Source: Arenicola marina (lineage: Eukaryota > Annelida > Polychaeta > Arenicolidae). Taken from it: a stretch of 64,000 bases of DNA. The stretch's first letter is position 1; each line of letters begins with the position of its first letter. The position numbers were made by a program, and so were the translations under genes. Of this stretch, positions 12,521 to 25,306 are shown piece after piece. Under the pieces are notes generated by a model that was not told the origin of the DNA, made no database searches, and worked only from the letters and a program-made list of their open reading frames with translations. The stretch covers positions 51,639,670 to 51,703,669 of the forward strand of contig OZ025248.1 of NCBI GenBank assembly GCA_964019135.1, read 5' to 3'.

Positions 12521-14083
12521 ATAACCTTAGCAGTAAAATAGTACATCTTCTCTCTTGAGGGCGTTCAAGACAAAGTCATCTTATTTAAATACCTAGCTAT
12601 GTGAGACACCGTTTGCCCTGTCTGCTTTTCTAGCGAGGCCAGAGTAGTTTCGTTTAGCGGATATTCTAACTACCTTAGATATCGTCTCTTCTGTCAGCTA
12701 TACCAGCCAAATGACACGTGTTATCTGTTGACGGCTTTGTTATGCGTCTTCTGCTTTGGCGTTAGCGCTAACTCTACCAACCGGCTTGCCTCTTGGCGTC
12801 TTGACTATCCGCACAAAGGGTTGTTTCTGTTTGATGCACTTACTGCCCAGCCTTGGCCTGTTGACAAACGTCACGATCCTGAATGCCTGTCGTGGCTTTT
12901 GACAAGCTTTATCATCCTGACTGACCGTCGTGGTGTTAATAGCTGAAATGTTAGTTTTTGACCGTCATGCCAGCTGAGCTGCAATCTTGGGATGGGCCGG
13001 CTATGTCAGCTCAGTCCCGATGTAAACCCCAGCTCCACAAGGACGGTAGCTATACCCTGGCAGCGCAGACAATCAGGCCACCTTCTGTCCGGGGTGGCAT
13101 TAATCTCTGGTAGAGGGGGCTGAGCGGAGCCAAGCCAGTCTGATTACTCAAGGCCCGGGTGAAGTAGAGGCCTGCCTTGCAGCGCTACATGGAGATGGAG
13201 TTCTCGTACTTTACATATATATATAGCTATATTTTATAGAAAAAAGTGTTGGTGACTGGTCTTCATTGTGAAATTGTCCCGCACATTTGCGGTTACGACT
13301 CCGAACTATCGCTCATCGGGAATCGTGCATCGTTGGCAACGATGGGCATTGGGTGTGGAGGATGGGAGAGGGGCTAGGAGGAGGGTGGGGGTAGATAGGG
13401 TAAGGGGCTGATGGTCGACACTAATCTTGAATCCGATCCCAAGCGAAGAAGAAGAAATGATCAACTCCTTTTTTCGCTACAATGAAGACCAGCCGTCTGA
13501 CAAGCAAATACCGCCGTACCGCGGAGGTGCGAGACTTACTTTATCGTCATACCGCGTTATTACGAAGCATAAATGTCTGTCGCCATGGCAACGCCAGGAG
13601 TAATGTCGTACAAGGCGAAGAGATAACCCCCTCGTGATGATGTTCGCTGGTTGGGTGGCTGGCTGGCTGGCTTGCTGGCTGGCTGGCTGGCTGGCTGGCT
13701 GCCTGGGCCGGCACGAATCAAGTCATCAATTATTTTATAAACCTAATTTCCTTCCCATCGATAAAGTCTAAGTATTGGTCAAGGTGACATGAAGCGCCAA
13801 CTTCATCCGGATGTCCCACGCCGCGGTTACCGGCTTATTACTCGGTCATTGTTGTCCTGTGTAACAGCCATATAATAGCCATATAGCCATATAATAGTCA
13901 TACAGCCGTATAATGGCCCCAGCAAATCCCACGAACAGCCCTCGGCGGAATGTCAAAGGGACGTGAAACCATGTGATATGTAAGACGCGTTATGCCTTTG
14001 GACTTGCGTTTCGGGTTTTACGAAGGGTCGTTAATCTCCGTTCGTGTAAGTGAAGTGGAAGTCTAGCTCTGTCTGGCACTAAT
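12521..14083. other. Unique sequence with small simple repeats
   Basis: No gene was recognised. Small repeats include a (GGCT)n run at about 13,656-13,702 and several 'gccatataatag'-like copies at 13,867-13,915. A 72-residue plus-strand frame at 12,728-12,946 has no recognisable motif. Confidence 0.5.
13656..13702. repeat. (GGCT)n microsatellite
   Basis: About eleven GGCT units with one interruption (GGCTTGCT). Confidence 0.9.
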
Positions 14084-14475
14084 ATGGCTATCAATGTCGC
14101 CTGGCAGGGAGATGCCGTGGCACCCGATGCGGTGGAAATTACACTAACTGGAAAGAGAGCAGCAAAAAGTAGCAAACAGAGCGTCCAACAACCTCGTGAA
14201 TTAGACGGAGAAGGTATAACTCATAATATATTACATTTGATAACATTATTTACTCATGACATTATTTGGAATGAATCTTTTTGTTTTAAGCAATGGTGGG
14301 TCTGTTGTATTATCAACTGATACATCACGGAATACAGCGAGAAATGTGCTGTTTTAACTGCGGAAAGTCGAAAGTGAATGATACTTTCCAATCGGAGCCG
14401 GATTTACAAGAAACTGTCCCACATGACGATCGTATGTTCGACGTATCAACTACACAAGAAAAATACTGGTATTAG
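14084..14475 (+). CDS. Candidate two-exon small gene of unknown function
   Basis: Not recognised by family. An ATG at 14,084 opens a frame starting MAINVAWQGDAVAPDAVEIT. A GTATAA donor follows at 14,214, then a 77-base, strongly AT-rich stretch with a branch-like CTCAT and a pyrimidine-rich 'tttttgttttaag' acceptor ending at 14,290. Removing it leaves one base from exon 1 plus two from exon 2, which keeps the frame and joins it to a second open segment containing CCFNCGKSK and ending at the stop at 14,473-14,475. The predicted product is about 104 residues with no signal peptide, membrane segment or known domain visible. The exon/intron composition contrast is the main support. A GTATTA at 14,469 is an alternative donor, so further exons are possible. 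It could still be a chance arrangement. Confidence 0.25.
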
Positions 14476-15735
14476 TCGAACTTGTATTTAACATAGCTAA
14501 CAGTACTTATCAACCTGTTACTATCGACTGCATCATTTTATTTGTGATGACTTACAGGCCATGAGGAGATGGGTGAGAATGTTCTGTCGGACGGCCAAAC
14601 CAACAAATTGCTTTATGGTTGTTCTTTTCGGACGATTGAATGGTAAAGGTGTTCTTACCAGTTATATTGCAGACGGAATGTAGTTTTTATTTTCGATCGA
14701 TCAACTTTTTTGAGCTTTTGTTCGGGTGATTGAATAAGTTGATTGAAGTGTTATTTGGTTGTATTATTTTAACATCGAACCATAGGCCGTTTTTTTTCTT
14801 TTCTGCTGATGTTTGGTGGGTTTTTTTGGACGCATGAATCATCAGGTGTGTTTGGTTGCGCCTTACATGTCCACCTACTACTCTTAGCTTACGGTAAAGT
14901 TCATAATTCGTCACATGACAGACAGTACCACTGCATCGTATATAAAGCTATCCGGACCCACCCTATGTCACCTCAGCGCCCCACCCCCCCTTCAGCGACC
15001 CCCCCCCCCCCCTTGGGCTCTGTACCAGAGTAGTATGCCACACTGCGTCCGATCGGCATAAAGCTAGACTCCAATATCACGGTCGCGTGCTTATCTTGAG
15101 GCATTCTCACTCTGGTATATGGGTCCATAGATTATCGGGCGCAAGTTGCGCTGTTGCATAAAAATGACAATATGATGCGAGTTTAGTACCGTGTCGGACC
15201 AGTTATACGCGCACTGAGGGTCCATAACATTGACCTTTTGGATAGTAAGATTCGGCAAAGATATACCCCCGCCCCTCTCCTGTTTACAACCAGGCCAAAC
15301 CCCAGCGCCCAACCTCGAACGCCCTGCCTTAGAAAGAATTCTCTAAAAACCGTTGCCTTCTTCTTGAACAAAAAGCAATTTTTCGCGGGTCATGTGTAGT
15401 ACATGTTGCTAGAATCGACATAAATGCAAAGTACATTTTCCATATTGCAACAACACATCACTGTCCCGCTCAAGTTCAGTAATTATGGCTTCCGCATCTG
15501 TTGCCCGCTAACGCTCATGATCATGTACTTTGATGACGGGGTTATGACATAGAATATTATAGGTTTTAGAAGACCTAGACCAAGAGTCAATGGGTGCAGA
15601 CAACTGCTCCTTAAGCCAGTATCTCACTGACCTCGCCAGCGGACATAATGGTAAACGAATTCCGGGAATACTGACAAAACGTGCTAAGAGGGTGTATTAT
15701 GGATCCCGAAGGCGTGTGTATTCTTACGCTGTATA
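14476..15735. other. Unique sequence, no gene seen
   Basis: AT-rich to mixed DNA with a long C-run at about 15,000-15,012. Short frames occur on both strands without motifs. Confidence 0.5.
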
Positions 15736-16800
15736 GCGGGCGAGGTCTTCCCCACCACAACCCCTCCCCCTTCCCAAATCCCCGTCCGCTCACTCCACCT
15801 CCACCCCGCTCCCTCCCCCGACCCCCCCCCCGCACCGTGCCCCCCGGGGGAAACCTCTTCTGGGCAGCTGGAGTGGGGCTTATTATTCATCGTGAGATCT
15901 CCCGATGTCCGATCTCCTTCTTTCCTTACCCCCCCCCCCTCCCCCCTCCCACTCCACACTCCGACTCTACCCCTAACCACAGCGCCCTGACCTTGGCCCC
16001 CTCCGAGTTAAAACCCTGCTTTAGACCACGTGTCACTTTAAAATTGAATGTCCCTGCCCCCCCCCCCCCCCCCCACCGTCAGAGGGCGCGCTATAAGGCT
16101 GTCGCACGCGGCTGACCGAGGCACCAGCAGAGTCCAATTCCCACCCCGAGCGCGGGGGCGAATTAAGACCCCGGAGGAAGAAATCACGAATCTCTTATCC
16201 CACAATTCCTCGCGTTTCTTCCCCTCCAGTGAGCCTTTCAGTGCCTCGTATTTTGTATGACCTCTGAAGTTCATGACGTGGTTCTGCGGAACCCAATGTC
16301 TAAAGCCAGCCCATTACTCCTTGCCGAGATCACGTGACCTCACCCCCTCCCGCTCTCACTACCGCCGCCCGCCCACCTCCACCCACTATACTGCCCTCTG
16401 GCTCTCAGTATTATCTCTTTACTTTCCCTCCCGACGACTGCCTCCCTAATTTCTTCTTCGACCGACCTTTCTTCGTATCGCTGACCTCTCCTTTCACCTC
16501 TCACATCATGTTGCGCTTCGCTCTATCTCTGTCGCAGTGGCCCTCAAACAAATACGTCCACCAGCACCAACACCCTCTCACATCCACCCCGTTCACCCAC
16601 GCCCATCCTTCACCCCCCCCACCCCTCCCCCGAACCCGCCATTTCCAGCACCCCCCCCCCCTTCCTTTCTCCATACCCTTTCCACCCCCTCAACTCTGGT
16701 CCCCACTCCCTTTTTTCGCCCCCCCCCCCCCCTCCACTGGCCTCATTCCCCTAGCCAACTTCTTCTCCACCCGAGCCGCCAGCAATCCGACACACACCTT
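15736..16800. repeat. CT-rich low-complexity blocks
   Basis: Two pyrimidine-rich blocks (about 15,745-16,078 and 16,330-16,800), separated by a mixed 250-bp piece, contain several C-runs of 10 or more (near 15,931, 16,057, 16,651 and 16,720). Proline-rich frames here reflect composition only. Confidence 0.75.
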
Positions 16801-19678
16801 TCCCTATCCCCTTGAATTCCCCGTCATGGGTGTCGGTATAATTCCATTGCCGACGACAAGGGTATCTCCACCAGTGGTCCTACGTTATTCCAGACACGCC
16901 GACCTCGGCCCGCCGACCTGAGACCGGCTACTGGAGACAGGCCAAGGGCCCGTGGGAGTCCCACACAGGCCAAGGGGCCGTGGGGGTCCGGGGGAGTCCG
17001 TGGTGGTCGCCGGCAGGCCAATGGGAAGGATAAGGGTGGGAGGGGGGGGGGGGTCTAACACCTCGATGACCGGGCAGCACCCTCTAACCCCTACCTAAGC
17101 CCTCTCACCCACACGCCAAGCTCTCTCCCCCACACCCCAACTGTCACATACACACTCCTTCACCCTTCACCCTACTCCCCTATCCACCCACTTCAAGAAA
17201 AGCGATAGCTGCTAACATGAAAAAATACCCCCAAGCCGCATCCAGCCGTGGACATGTGAGATATTTGTCCTTGTACGTGTAGTTATCAGGACTAATGCCT
17301 TGTGGTTCGTCTTCTGAAAGGTAGATGGTTTGGGCACCCTGTTGACCGCATAGAGGAAAACAAGCGGAGTAAAGGACATATAATGCTACCAACTGCATAG
17401 AGGTTTCCTTTTTGTTTCTTGCTTTCATGTTACTTCACCATCTGTTCGGTTATTATGGGGCAAAATGGGGTCAACTGCAAGGGGGCTCGAACCACGCATG
17501 GCCGCTTGGGCTGATTTAGCAGAGCTGATAAAGCTGATAAATGATCGCATATGTAAATACGGGCTTTTGGTTTATACAGGGAAGGGGTCATGTGTTGATG
17601 CACCTTCATTTATCGGTTATAAATTAATTAGTGCCTCTAGCTGATGTATCATTGGAATTTGACTGAAATTTTTGTTGGATAATGCATTTAAATTGAACGC
17701 TGAAAGCGATCCGAGGAAAATAATTCTCATGAGAAACGGCATATCACTTATTTCATGAACCTTGACACTAGTCTTCATATCAATTTCACTCTCGATGACG
17801 CCCGTACGGGACCTAGAACCCGCCCTTCCCCCACCCCTGCCAAAAAGGCTAATTAAATTGATCTCCTCCGAAATCTCTTGCTGGAGAGACGGGGATGTTA
17901 AAATGTCGACGTTAAAATGGCCCGTGGGCAAAACGTAATCACTTTTTTTCCATCCGGTCAAACAGACAAATATGTCATAAGTATGACGGACAGAGAGCCA
18001 TAAAGCCACAAAGGATGGGCGAGATGTCAAGATTTACTGGATCCCCTATCCTCCCTTGCTGTGAAGAAACAACATACTGTGATATTAAGCGAAGCAAGAT
18101 GACAACATATCGACTTTAAGATAATCATATAGTGGCGAAAGCCGTTGTTCACCGAGACCAAGGTCAAGGACATTTCAATTTGCTCTTTGTCAAGTCTGAC
18201 CTTTGTCTACCTCCCCAAGGACAATCGACTAGCGACTTATGTCTACTTCAGACGCCTGGTTCAGAATCTAGTTGTCGTGACAACCGTTGCTAAGCAGGTC
18301 ACGCAACTCCATCAGGAAAGCAGTCATGGTTTCCCGGGGTGTGAGGCGTGATGGGGGTGTAGTCACAGGAAGAGATAGGATGGGAAGAAGGAGGAGGTGG
18401 GGCGGTCGGAAAAGACGTCCGAGGGTTAACCGAGGCCTGTGGACGACTCTATTGCCCTAGGATAAATGATAACTTACAGCCGTGCCAAATACTTCCAGAC
18501 TTGACCCGGCACATAAATTTGCTTTGCTACCTCGTTTGCTACTTGGGGAATGGACCTAAATCGCTGAGAACAACGAGCGAGGGGGAATTTGATGAAGACA
18601 GTGATGTGATACCTTAAGCCAAGTACAATATACGCGGAAATCTCGATGAATTTGGTGTTGCAATACCTCCTGCATGCCAATGGAAAAGTAAAAACTAAAT
18701 TAAAGAGCCGCGTTACCTGCATCGATCGCTAGCGTAGAACATTGTCAGTCTACCAATGTTCCCCAAAGCATGTCAGATGTGAACCCACGATATATAGTAT
18801 TCATCAGTGGGTATTTGTGGTAACTACCAGTTAAAGCGACTTATTAAGCAATGTTCCACCGACATCATGATTTTCCAGATGTTTTCTAGACCGGTCTTTG
18901 ATTAACCGACACTGTGAGTGTTAACTCTGTATGGAATAGCTATACTAGCATATTGATAAAGGCACACAACAGCAGCGAGGCCTGAACATCGATGACGTGC
19001 TTCTCAAGATTGGTTGGGTTCGACCAAAAAAGTGGCTTAACAACATGCTCTATTACTGAGTGCGCACTATGCCTATGTTCTGAAACCCTAAGAACATAAA
19101 TATATAGTTTCCATTCAAAACATTTAAAACGTTTAAAACAGGGAAAATATAGCTGTAATTTAATAGAATGATCGAAGACACGAATTATGGCTCCGTATTT
19201 TTAAAGGTTATGCATTGTTTAAAGTGGGCATTAATGTTCAATAAGGTATGGGTATAGCAAGCTGAAAATTGAGGGTATTATCCATGAAATGTCAGGAGTA
19301 TTGGTGCCTATGGCAGGCGTGAGTCATACGTGAGCTATTCATTCATTTATTCGAAACAATAATATGGAAGAACGCTCTTTGCATGTACATTAGTCTGCAA
19401 TGTAGTTGACTACTGGAAAGCGTTACCAACAACCCCTGACACTAATGATCTGGTTAGTTTAGTCTTCGTGGCAGCCGCGTATTACGATGCCGGTGCCTTA
19501 TGACAACATAAGAACATAAACAAGTAAACAAAGGACCAGTCACCAGCGCGTACGTACCATTTAAACAAGTAACAATTACCCCAGCTTGGGCACCTAGGTT
19601 ACTTTGATCTCCCCCCGAATACATCCCCAACTAAGGTAGTGGGCAGACCAATCGACCATATAATATATAGATATAAGG
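16801..19678. other. Unique sequence, no supported gene
   Basis: A 137-residue minus-strand frame (17,617-18,030) and shorter frames show no recognisable domain. A B-box-like GGTTCGAGCCCCC is present on the minus strand near 17,482-17,495, but no matching A-box or cloverleaf was found. The rest is AT-rich and unremarkable. Confidence 0.45.
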
Positions 19679-19875
19679 TGGTTGGTTGGTTGGTTGTATA
19701 TTCAGGAAGGAAGGGAAAGTGGAGCAATGTCTCCGGGGGTAACCTACGCTTTGCGAGGAAGGACACAAGCTCTTTATCCTGCGACCACAATAACCGATCC
19801 ACGTGCCGTTAGGCTCTCGGGTGACCAGAGCACTCTAGGCGAGAGCTCTAACCCACTAATCTACCGAGGCGGTCC
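19679..19875 (-). mobile_element. tRNA-type SINE copy with (AACC)n tail, internally deleted
   Basis: Read on the minus strand, this copy has GAGAGCCTAACGGCACGTGG, GTGGTCGCAGGATAAAGA, a GGAGACAT block, 'ctcccttccttc'-like sequence and a terminal (AACC)4-type tail (GGTT repeats at 19,679-19,696 on the plus strand). The same blocks, in the same order, occur in the plus-strand copy at 61,777-62,011. This copy retains more of the 5' head (GGTTAGAGCTCTCGCC, A-box-like) but has a damaged B-box. It also lacks about 40 bases before the tail that the other copy has. No clear target duplication was found. Confidence 0.75.
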
Positions 19876-22424
19876 TGTGATACAAAAGGGAGGGGGTGTT
19901 GGGAAGGAGGTGGGAGGAGGTGCTGAGAGGGCGAGGGAGGCCTCGCGGCGAATCCCCCCAAATGGACCATGAAACAGTGGGCGAAGTTAAACCCCTTTAA
20001 ATGACAGCCGTTGTGTATAAGTCCTCCACATTGGCGTTAATCAAGGCCTATCTGGCGTGCCAAGGAGGTGGAGACAAAGTACCTTCACCTACACCCCGAA
20101 CGCTCAACCCCTTCCCACAAGAAGAGTGGTTGCAAGACGAATGAAATACGGAAACATGGATATTAATAATTTACGGTACAAAAACTGTTTTGCCAACAAA
20201 CAAAAATTGCGGCCATTACATATTTGACCGAAACGAAGGCGTTGAAGATATAACATTCCCCGGGTCTTAGGTTGGTGCATTTCCCTTTTTTGTAATTATC
20301 AATTAAGTAGCGTTGTTAATGAAAATAAATAATCGGCCATTATTTTAAATCTGGTAAATCCGGGCTGCATTTGTCAGTACGTTGACAACAAAAACATGCA
20401 AATCCCACATTACGTTTCACCAGATTCGGGAGTAAAAGGGTTTCGGACGAACACCATGGAAATAAATATAAAAATCGATTTTGCAGCTACGAATGCGGAA
20501 AAATGACGCAACCGTTTTTTAGAGCACGTTTATCTGAGGAATAATAACAGAACGGCGTTAGCTTCATACCCCACATTATCTATGCGAACGGAAATCAAAT
20601 TTATCGGTATGCAGCGTTAATGACCCGTTTCTAATTAGTGAGGACTGACATCGTACCGGCAAGTCAATGGGGTAGCAATAAGTCAAAGACGGTGGGCCGT
20701 ACCACCGGGGAGAAGGGACCTGAACACGATTCCATCAGGGATCAGACAGGGGAAAACGTCGTCTTTTAGGAAGACTGACAAACGAGGAAATCCTCAGAGA
20801 CTGAGTGCCCGAAAGGGGTCACGGTTGAAAGGAAGTTATTGCGTTGGGCAACATCTGGTTAAGCTGAGTAATTGATCAAGCTTGCGACCGTGGGCGCAGT
20901 GGCTGCCTTAACCATGCCCACTGTGCGTCTGTCTGGGGAATGATTTTTTTCACTCTGTTTTTTCTGGGATTTTTTTGTTTTTTGCTTTAATATGCAACTG
21001 GTTTTCTGACACGACTTATCACTTGTCATCATGCATCGTCCATTTTTTGGCTATTGTAAGCCAGAAGCTACGACGCATGCGCATTCTCTGGTAGCCATCC
21101 AAGATAATGTGCCCGCATTCGGCCTGAATATTTACCAAGAAGGTTAAAGCCTTGATACACGAGAACCACAATGCAGGACTTCGTGATTGCAAAACATCGG
21201 CTAGGTAATGATTGCGAAAACGGGACGACTCAAAAGCCTTTTCCAGGAAGCAAATATTGTGGCCTCAGCTTATAAACTTATGAGTAAGAGGCATGGAGAT
21301 AGCCACAATAAATTTAACCATGTCGAGTACACGACTTATAGAAGTCGCTTCAAAGCACACCACTTGAAAGGAACATACCTTTAAGGGTCAAAGAATAATT
21401 TTAAAGCTGCTTTGGCACGATGTGTTCTATGGCCGCTGGACTGTGGAGGTCCGCCTGCACCGTCAAGTCCCTTTGATAGCCACATTTGTCAAGTGGCTGA
21501 TTTTAGATTTGCCCCTCCTATTTCGGGGAGTGAACCGGCTATAAAGCAGTGTCTATTGCTGGTGACAAGGTGAAATATAAAGACAATATTGTCCTTTAAC
21601 TGTTTTAGTAATGAATCTTATAAGCGACCAACGTCTATTTGTAAACACATCCAAAATTATAATGTATAATGTATTTAATAAATAGGTGAATCTAAACTAC
21701 ACACCATTTCTAGTCTAGCCTTCCCGATATAATAGTTCAACCCATTTAATCGCCTTGACTTACCAAGAACTACATTAAATTCTCAGCCTATTTGTTACCT
21801 GGAACGACTGGGATTTTTTCGTTTCATAAGATAAATCTTTGCGAGGAAAACATCCTGTGCCGAGGAGCTGTGAAGCAACCGTTCCAGCTTGATAAAGCCT
21901 GTTATAATTACTTCATTTCTGCTTGTCAATGAGTAGAGTCCACTTTTCCTGACATGACTCACTTTTGACGGCGGCACTTTGCCATGTTATGACTATAATA
22001 ATATTATTCTATGCTGTGTTTTTATGCAGCGTTCTTCCTGATTCCTCCTGTTTCTTTACGGCGTCGATAAATCTTCCCGAGATTCCCTCACGTTCAATGT
22101 AGATACTTTTTTGACAAACTTCTGTTCATCGCAACACGAAGCCAAGAAAAATCACTTGAGTAACGCTAAGAAAAAAAAAGTCGATTTGGGATTGTGATAA
22201 GCAGGGGAGAGGCAACCAGATTGGCCTCTGTTGACATAAACCCATTGGGTACCGGGTGGAGGAATTTATGAGCGGGGCCAAAGGTGTGGCAGCGACCCGT
22301 ATAGCTGGGCTTATCAGGGGCAGCAGTGGCCAGACCAAACAAGGTTACTGACCCGCCACCCGCCAGAGAGGAAGACACCGCTGCTAGCCTTGGCCTCGTC
22401 TTCCTCTGTGCCGGACGGCGGAAG
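19876..22424. other. Unique AT-rich sequence, no gene seen
   Basis: About 2.5 kb without long open frames or recognised repeats. Isolated short frames (for example 21,795-21,977 minus) have no motif. It could be intergenic or intronic. Confidence 0.5.
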
Positions 22425-23065
22425 GAAAGGGCGGTGGAGGGAAGGGTGTGGAGGGTGGGGGAGGGAGGGGGAAGGGTGTGGAGGGTGGGGGAGGGAGGGG
22501 GAGGGAGAGGGTGGTATGGGGGAAAGGGGGGTAGGGGAATGACGAAGAAGAGGTTGAGGAATGAGTGAGGGACGAAGTAGAGAAATGGGAGAGACGGATG
22601 TGGATGAAGGAATTGGGGAAGGAGGAAGGAAAAAGATGAATGGGGGAGGGAGGAAGGATATATAGGAATGGGGGAGGGAGGAATGGGGTAGATGATTGAG
22701 GGCGAGACAAAGGGAAGAAGGAATGGAGGAGGGATGAAAGAAATTGAGGAATGAGGAGTAAGAGGATAGAGGAACGGGGGAGGGTGTGGGAGACAAAGGA
22801 CGAGTTAGAGGTGGACGGAGAGACGGAGGAATGAGAGAAAGAGGACTGAGTAGGGGTGGTGGAGGAGGAGGAGGGGAAGTTTATGGAAAGGAGGGGGAGG
22901 GCGCATTGGATTTTGAGGACGAGTGACATCGATCGTGAGATGTGGATGGGGGCTACAAATAGCGGTAGCAGGGTGTGTAAGGGAGTGGCCAGCTGATGAT
23001 GGCGTTAGCAGGGTAGGGGGGGGGGTGGGGGCAGATATAAGGGAGGGGAGGGGAGGGGTGAGACA
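22425..23065. repeat. Purine-rich low-complexity tract
   Basis: The plus strand is dominated by G and A with repeated 'gggtggggga' and 'ggagggagg' motifs. A direct repeat of 'gtgtggagggtgggggaggg' lies at about 22,446 and 22,477. Many G-runs make quadruplex formation possible by sequence. Serine/proline-rich minus-strand frames here follow from composition. Confidence 0.75.
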
Positions 23066-23905
23066 CATTGAGGCGGTAAAAAAGTGGTAATTGTCGAGCA
23101 GCTGCGACGCTAACTTGAGCAAAGGACTAAATCACCCTACGTCTGGATGGTCCTTAAAAGGATTTCACCTTCTTGGAGTTTTCAGTGCCGGCCTTTTTTT
23201 GCCGCCTACAGCCTATCTATCTCCGCTCAAGGATAGGATGTTTTCCTAGTCCATTTTTCTGTGTTTGATACAATTAGGCGGTGAGTTATTTACTGGGTAT
23301 CGGCCCTAGCTGTGCCAGGGCAAAACGCCGCGCAGGGAACCAGCTCAAGGAATCGTAGTTGCCGCGCCAGCCTCGTTCAAATATGAACGTATTCATTTAC
23401 GGCACTGAAATATGGCGCCATTGCTCGCGCGGTCGTAAAGAAGGCAAGACAAAGGAAAACTTCCGTTCGTTAAGTCGTACAAGTTACGTGCGATCGATGT
23501 TTTATTAGCCAGCCGGCTTTCCCTGAAAGGAATTCGTGTCCATTACAAACGTGTTTTGCCCTCGTTGCCGCGAACAAGTTCCTAAATCAGCCACTTCCTC
23601 CAATAACACGCTGGCCTTTCTACTCTGTCGCGCAAAGTCATTCCACAGAGTTGGCGTTTTTTCCTTGAGAAGGCAGGGTTTTGCTTGGAAGGAAAATTAA
23701 CGGGTAACAGACCGTGTGGGCAATTGTGAATGATTCTTCTTGTCCTTATCGTTTTTTTTTGTGTGAATGAAGGGTCACCGAGGGCCCATTTTAATTAAAT
23801 GTGTGCCAGAAGAAATTAGTCTCCGTGAAAATAATTGTAATGAGGGTCCAGTATAATTGACCGCAGTAAATTTACTGCAGCTGATAAAGACATGTACGAG
23901 AAAAT
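23066..23905. other. Unique sequence, no gene seen
   Basis: Mixed DNA with no open frame of note, RNA gene or repeat recognised. Confidence 0.5.
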
Positions 23906-24180
23906 GGTTCGCGCCCCACTCTGCCCCAATGATCTTCGGGAGCACACGAGTGGTCTGGTGGTCAACAGGCTCTGATGTGGTAGAGTGAGCTGTACCAGGT
24001 CAGCCATGGTGCAGGAGTTCCGGGGGTTACGGCGTTCGTTCCCCAGTCTGCCCCATTATTCTTCGGGAACGCTCGAGTGGTTTGGTGGTCAGCAGGCTCG
24101 GATGTAGGGGAAGAGGTAGAGTGGTAGAGTGAGCTGTACCAGATCAGCCATGGTGCAGGAGTTCGCGCCCTACTCTGCCC
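23906..24180. repeat. Diverged tandem duplication of about 130 bp
   Basis: The block from 'gttcgcgccccactctgcccc' through 'gagctgtaccaggtcagccatggtgcaggag' is repeated with about 10-15 percent divergence and a small insertion ('aggggaagaggtagagtgg'). A third start, 'gttcgcgccctactctgccc', is at the right end. The motifs 'gtggtctggtggtcaacaggctc' and 'gagttcgcgccc' are loosely tRNA-like, so a SINE dimer is possible. The following sequence resembles the 3' part of the SINE at 61,777. Confidence 0.6.
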
Positions 24181-24182
24181 TA

Positions 24183-24413
24183 TTGATGTTCTCCATTGAC
24201 GCAATATAACCTTCAGGTGTTAAAATGTTTTTCTCAGCCCCACAAAACATCTTCTTTCGATATGAATATGTGAGTTCACGGAGTTTACACCCCACAGTGT
24301 ACCACTGATTTTCCCCCGTGGGAGAGATATGACCTTCACATGTCAAAATGCGACAGTGTTCATTGGTTAATGTGTCCATCTCAAACAAACAAAAAAACAT
24401 CTGCTTTCGATAT
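24183..24413 (+). mobile_element. SINE-like 3' fragments; inner insertion bounded by 18-bp direct repeats
   Basis: The piece at 24,191-24,215 (CTCCATTGACGCAATATAAC) closely matches the 3' region of the SINE at 61,777 (CTCCCATTGACGCGATATGA). A similar piece, 'gagatatgaccttcacatgtcaaaatg', follows at about 24,323-24,350. The inner segment 24,264-24,395 ends in CAAACAAACAAAAAA. It is bracketed by AACATCTTCTTTCGATAT (24,246-24,263) and AACATCTGCTTTCGATAT (24,396-24,413), which differ at one base. That is the form expected of a retroposed insertion with a target-site duplication. Confidence 0.55.
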
Positions 24414-24915
24414 CAATTAAGTCACAATTCGCCCCACCCGCCGACCTTCTCCCCCATTCTCTATCGTTACCCCATTTCTCCACCCGCTACAACGCTTTAT
24501 ACAATTCATCTGGTCGATGACCAAAACAGATGGAGCATGGGTATTTAAATCACCCTGCTGTGGCTCTCTCACAGGGAGCTCGAGGGACAGCTTTAAACAT
24601 GGCCGCGCACAGCTGCCGACTCCATTCTCGGCTACATATCACTGGCTGGGTGATGTACTGGTGGTGGCTGGCTGGTGCTGGTGCTGGACCTGGTGCTGGA
24701 GTCACGAGATGGGCGGGAGGGTGGGGGGCTGGCTGCACCGGCCATATGACGTATGCCGCCTGGGAATGCCACCCTCGAGGTGCCAGAGTGCGGGAACGCG
24801 GACTAGGGGTAACAGGTACTCCCGTAGCTGTTTTAGGGGGTGGGGAGCCGATGGAGCGAGGGACGGACGGAGGGAGGTGGGGCAGAGGAGGGGGGGGGGG
24901 GGTCAGTCCCCCGTG

Positions 24916-24947
<32 letters not shown>

Positions 24948-25306
24948 GCACTGACAGACGCACTGACAGACAGATGGAAGTGACAGCCATGAAACCGGAT
25001 GTTGTCATCTGCTTTAACAGAGCAGATCGCGGAGCCAGCCAGCCACGCGTAAAACCAAAGGTTAGAGCATTTATTGGTGAATTAGGACCATTAAATACAG
25101 CTTAAATTGTGCATGCATCCGATGACCTTATGTGTTCATACCCATAGCGTAAGTGGAAGAGAATGGTAAACGGCAACCCATAATTCGCAAAACACAAAGA
25201 AACGATCAAGGAACCATAAATTGAACGAAACGACCGTCAGGTCAATTTCACCTAACGATGCCATGACGTTACAGCCTTGACGTTGCAATGACGTTGCGTC
25301 AATATT
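24414..25306. other. Unique sequence with a CAGA microsatellite
   Basis: GC-rich at 24.55-24.9 kb with a G-run at about 24,890-24,902, then a (CAGA)n microsatellite at about 24,916-24,972. Open frames on both strands over 24,517-25,008 have low-complexity composition and no motif. Confidence 0.5.
24916..24972. repeat. (CAGA)n microsatellite
   Basis: Consecutive CAGA units, then 'cgcactgacaga' twice. An imperfect tetranucleotide repeat. Confidence 0.85.

Noticed and set aside
15736-16921. Proline-rich plus-strand frames (144 and 195 residues)
   Set aside because: Composition-driven by CT-rich DNA with long C-runs; no unique segment resembling a known protein.
17463-17560. Possible tRNA gene or SINE fragment (B-box-like GGTTCGAGCCCCC on the minus strand)
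   Set aside because: No A-box at the right distance, no cloverleaf pairing and no homology with the two SINE copies was found by eye.
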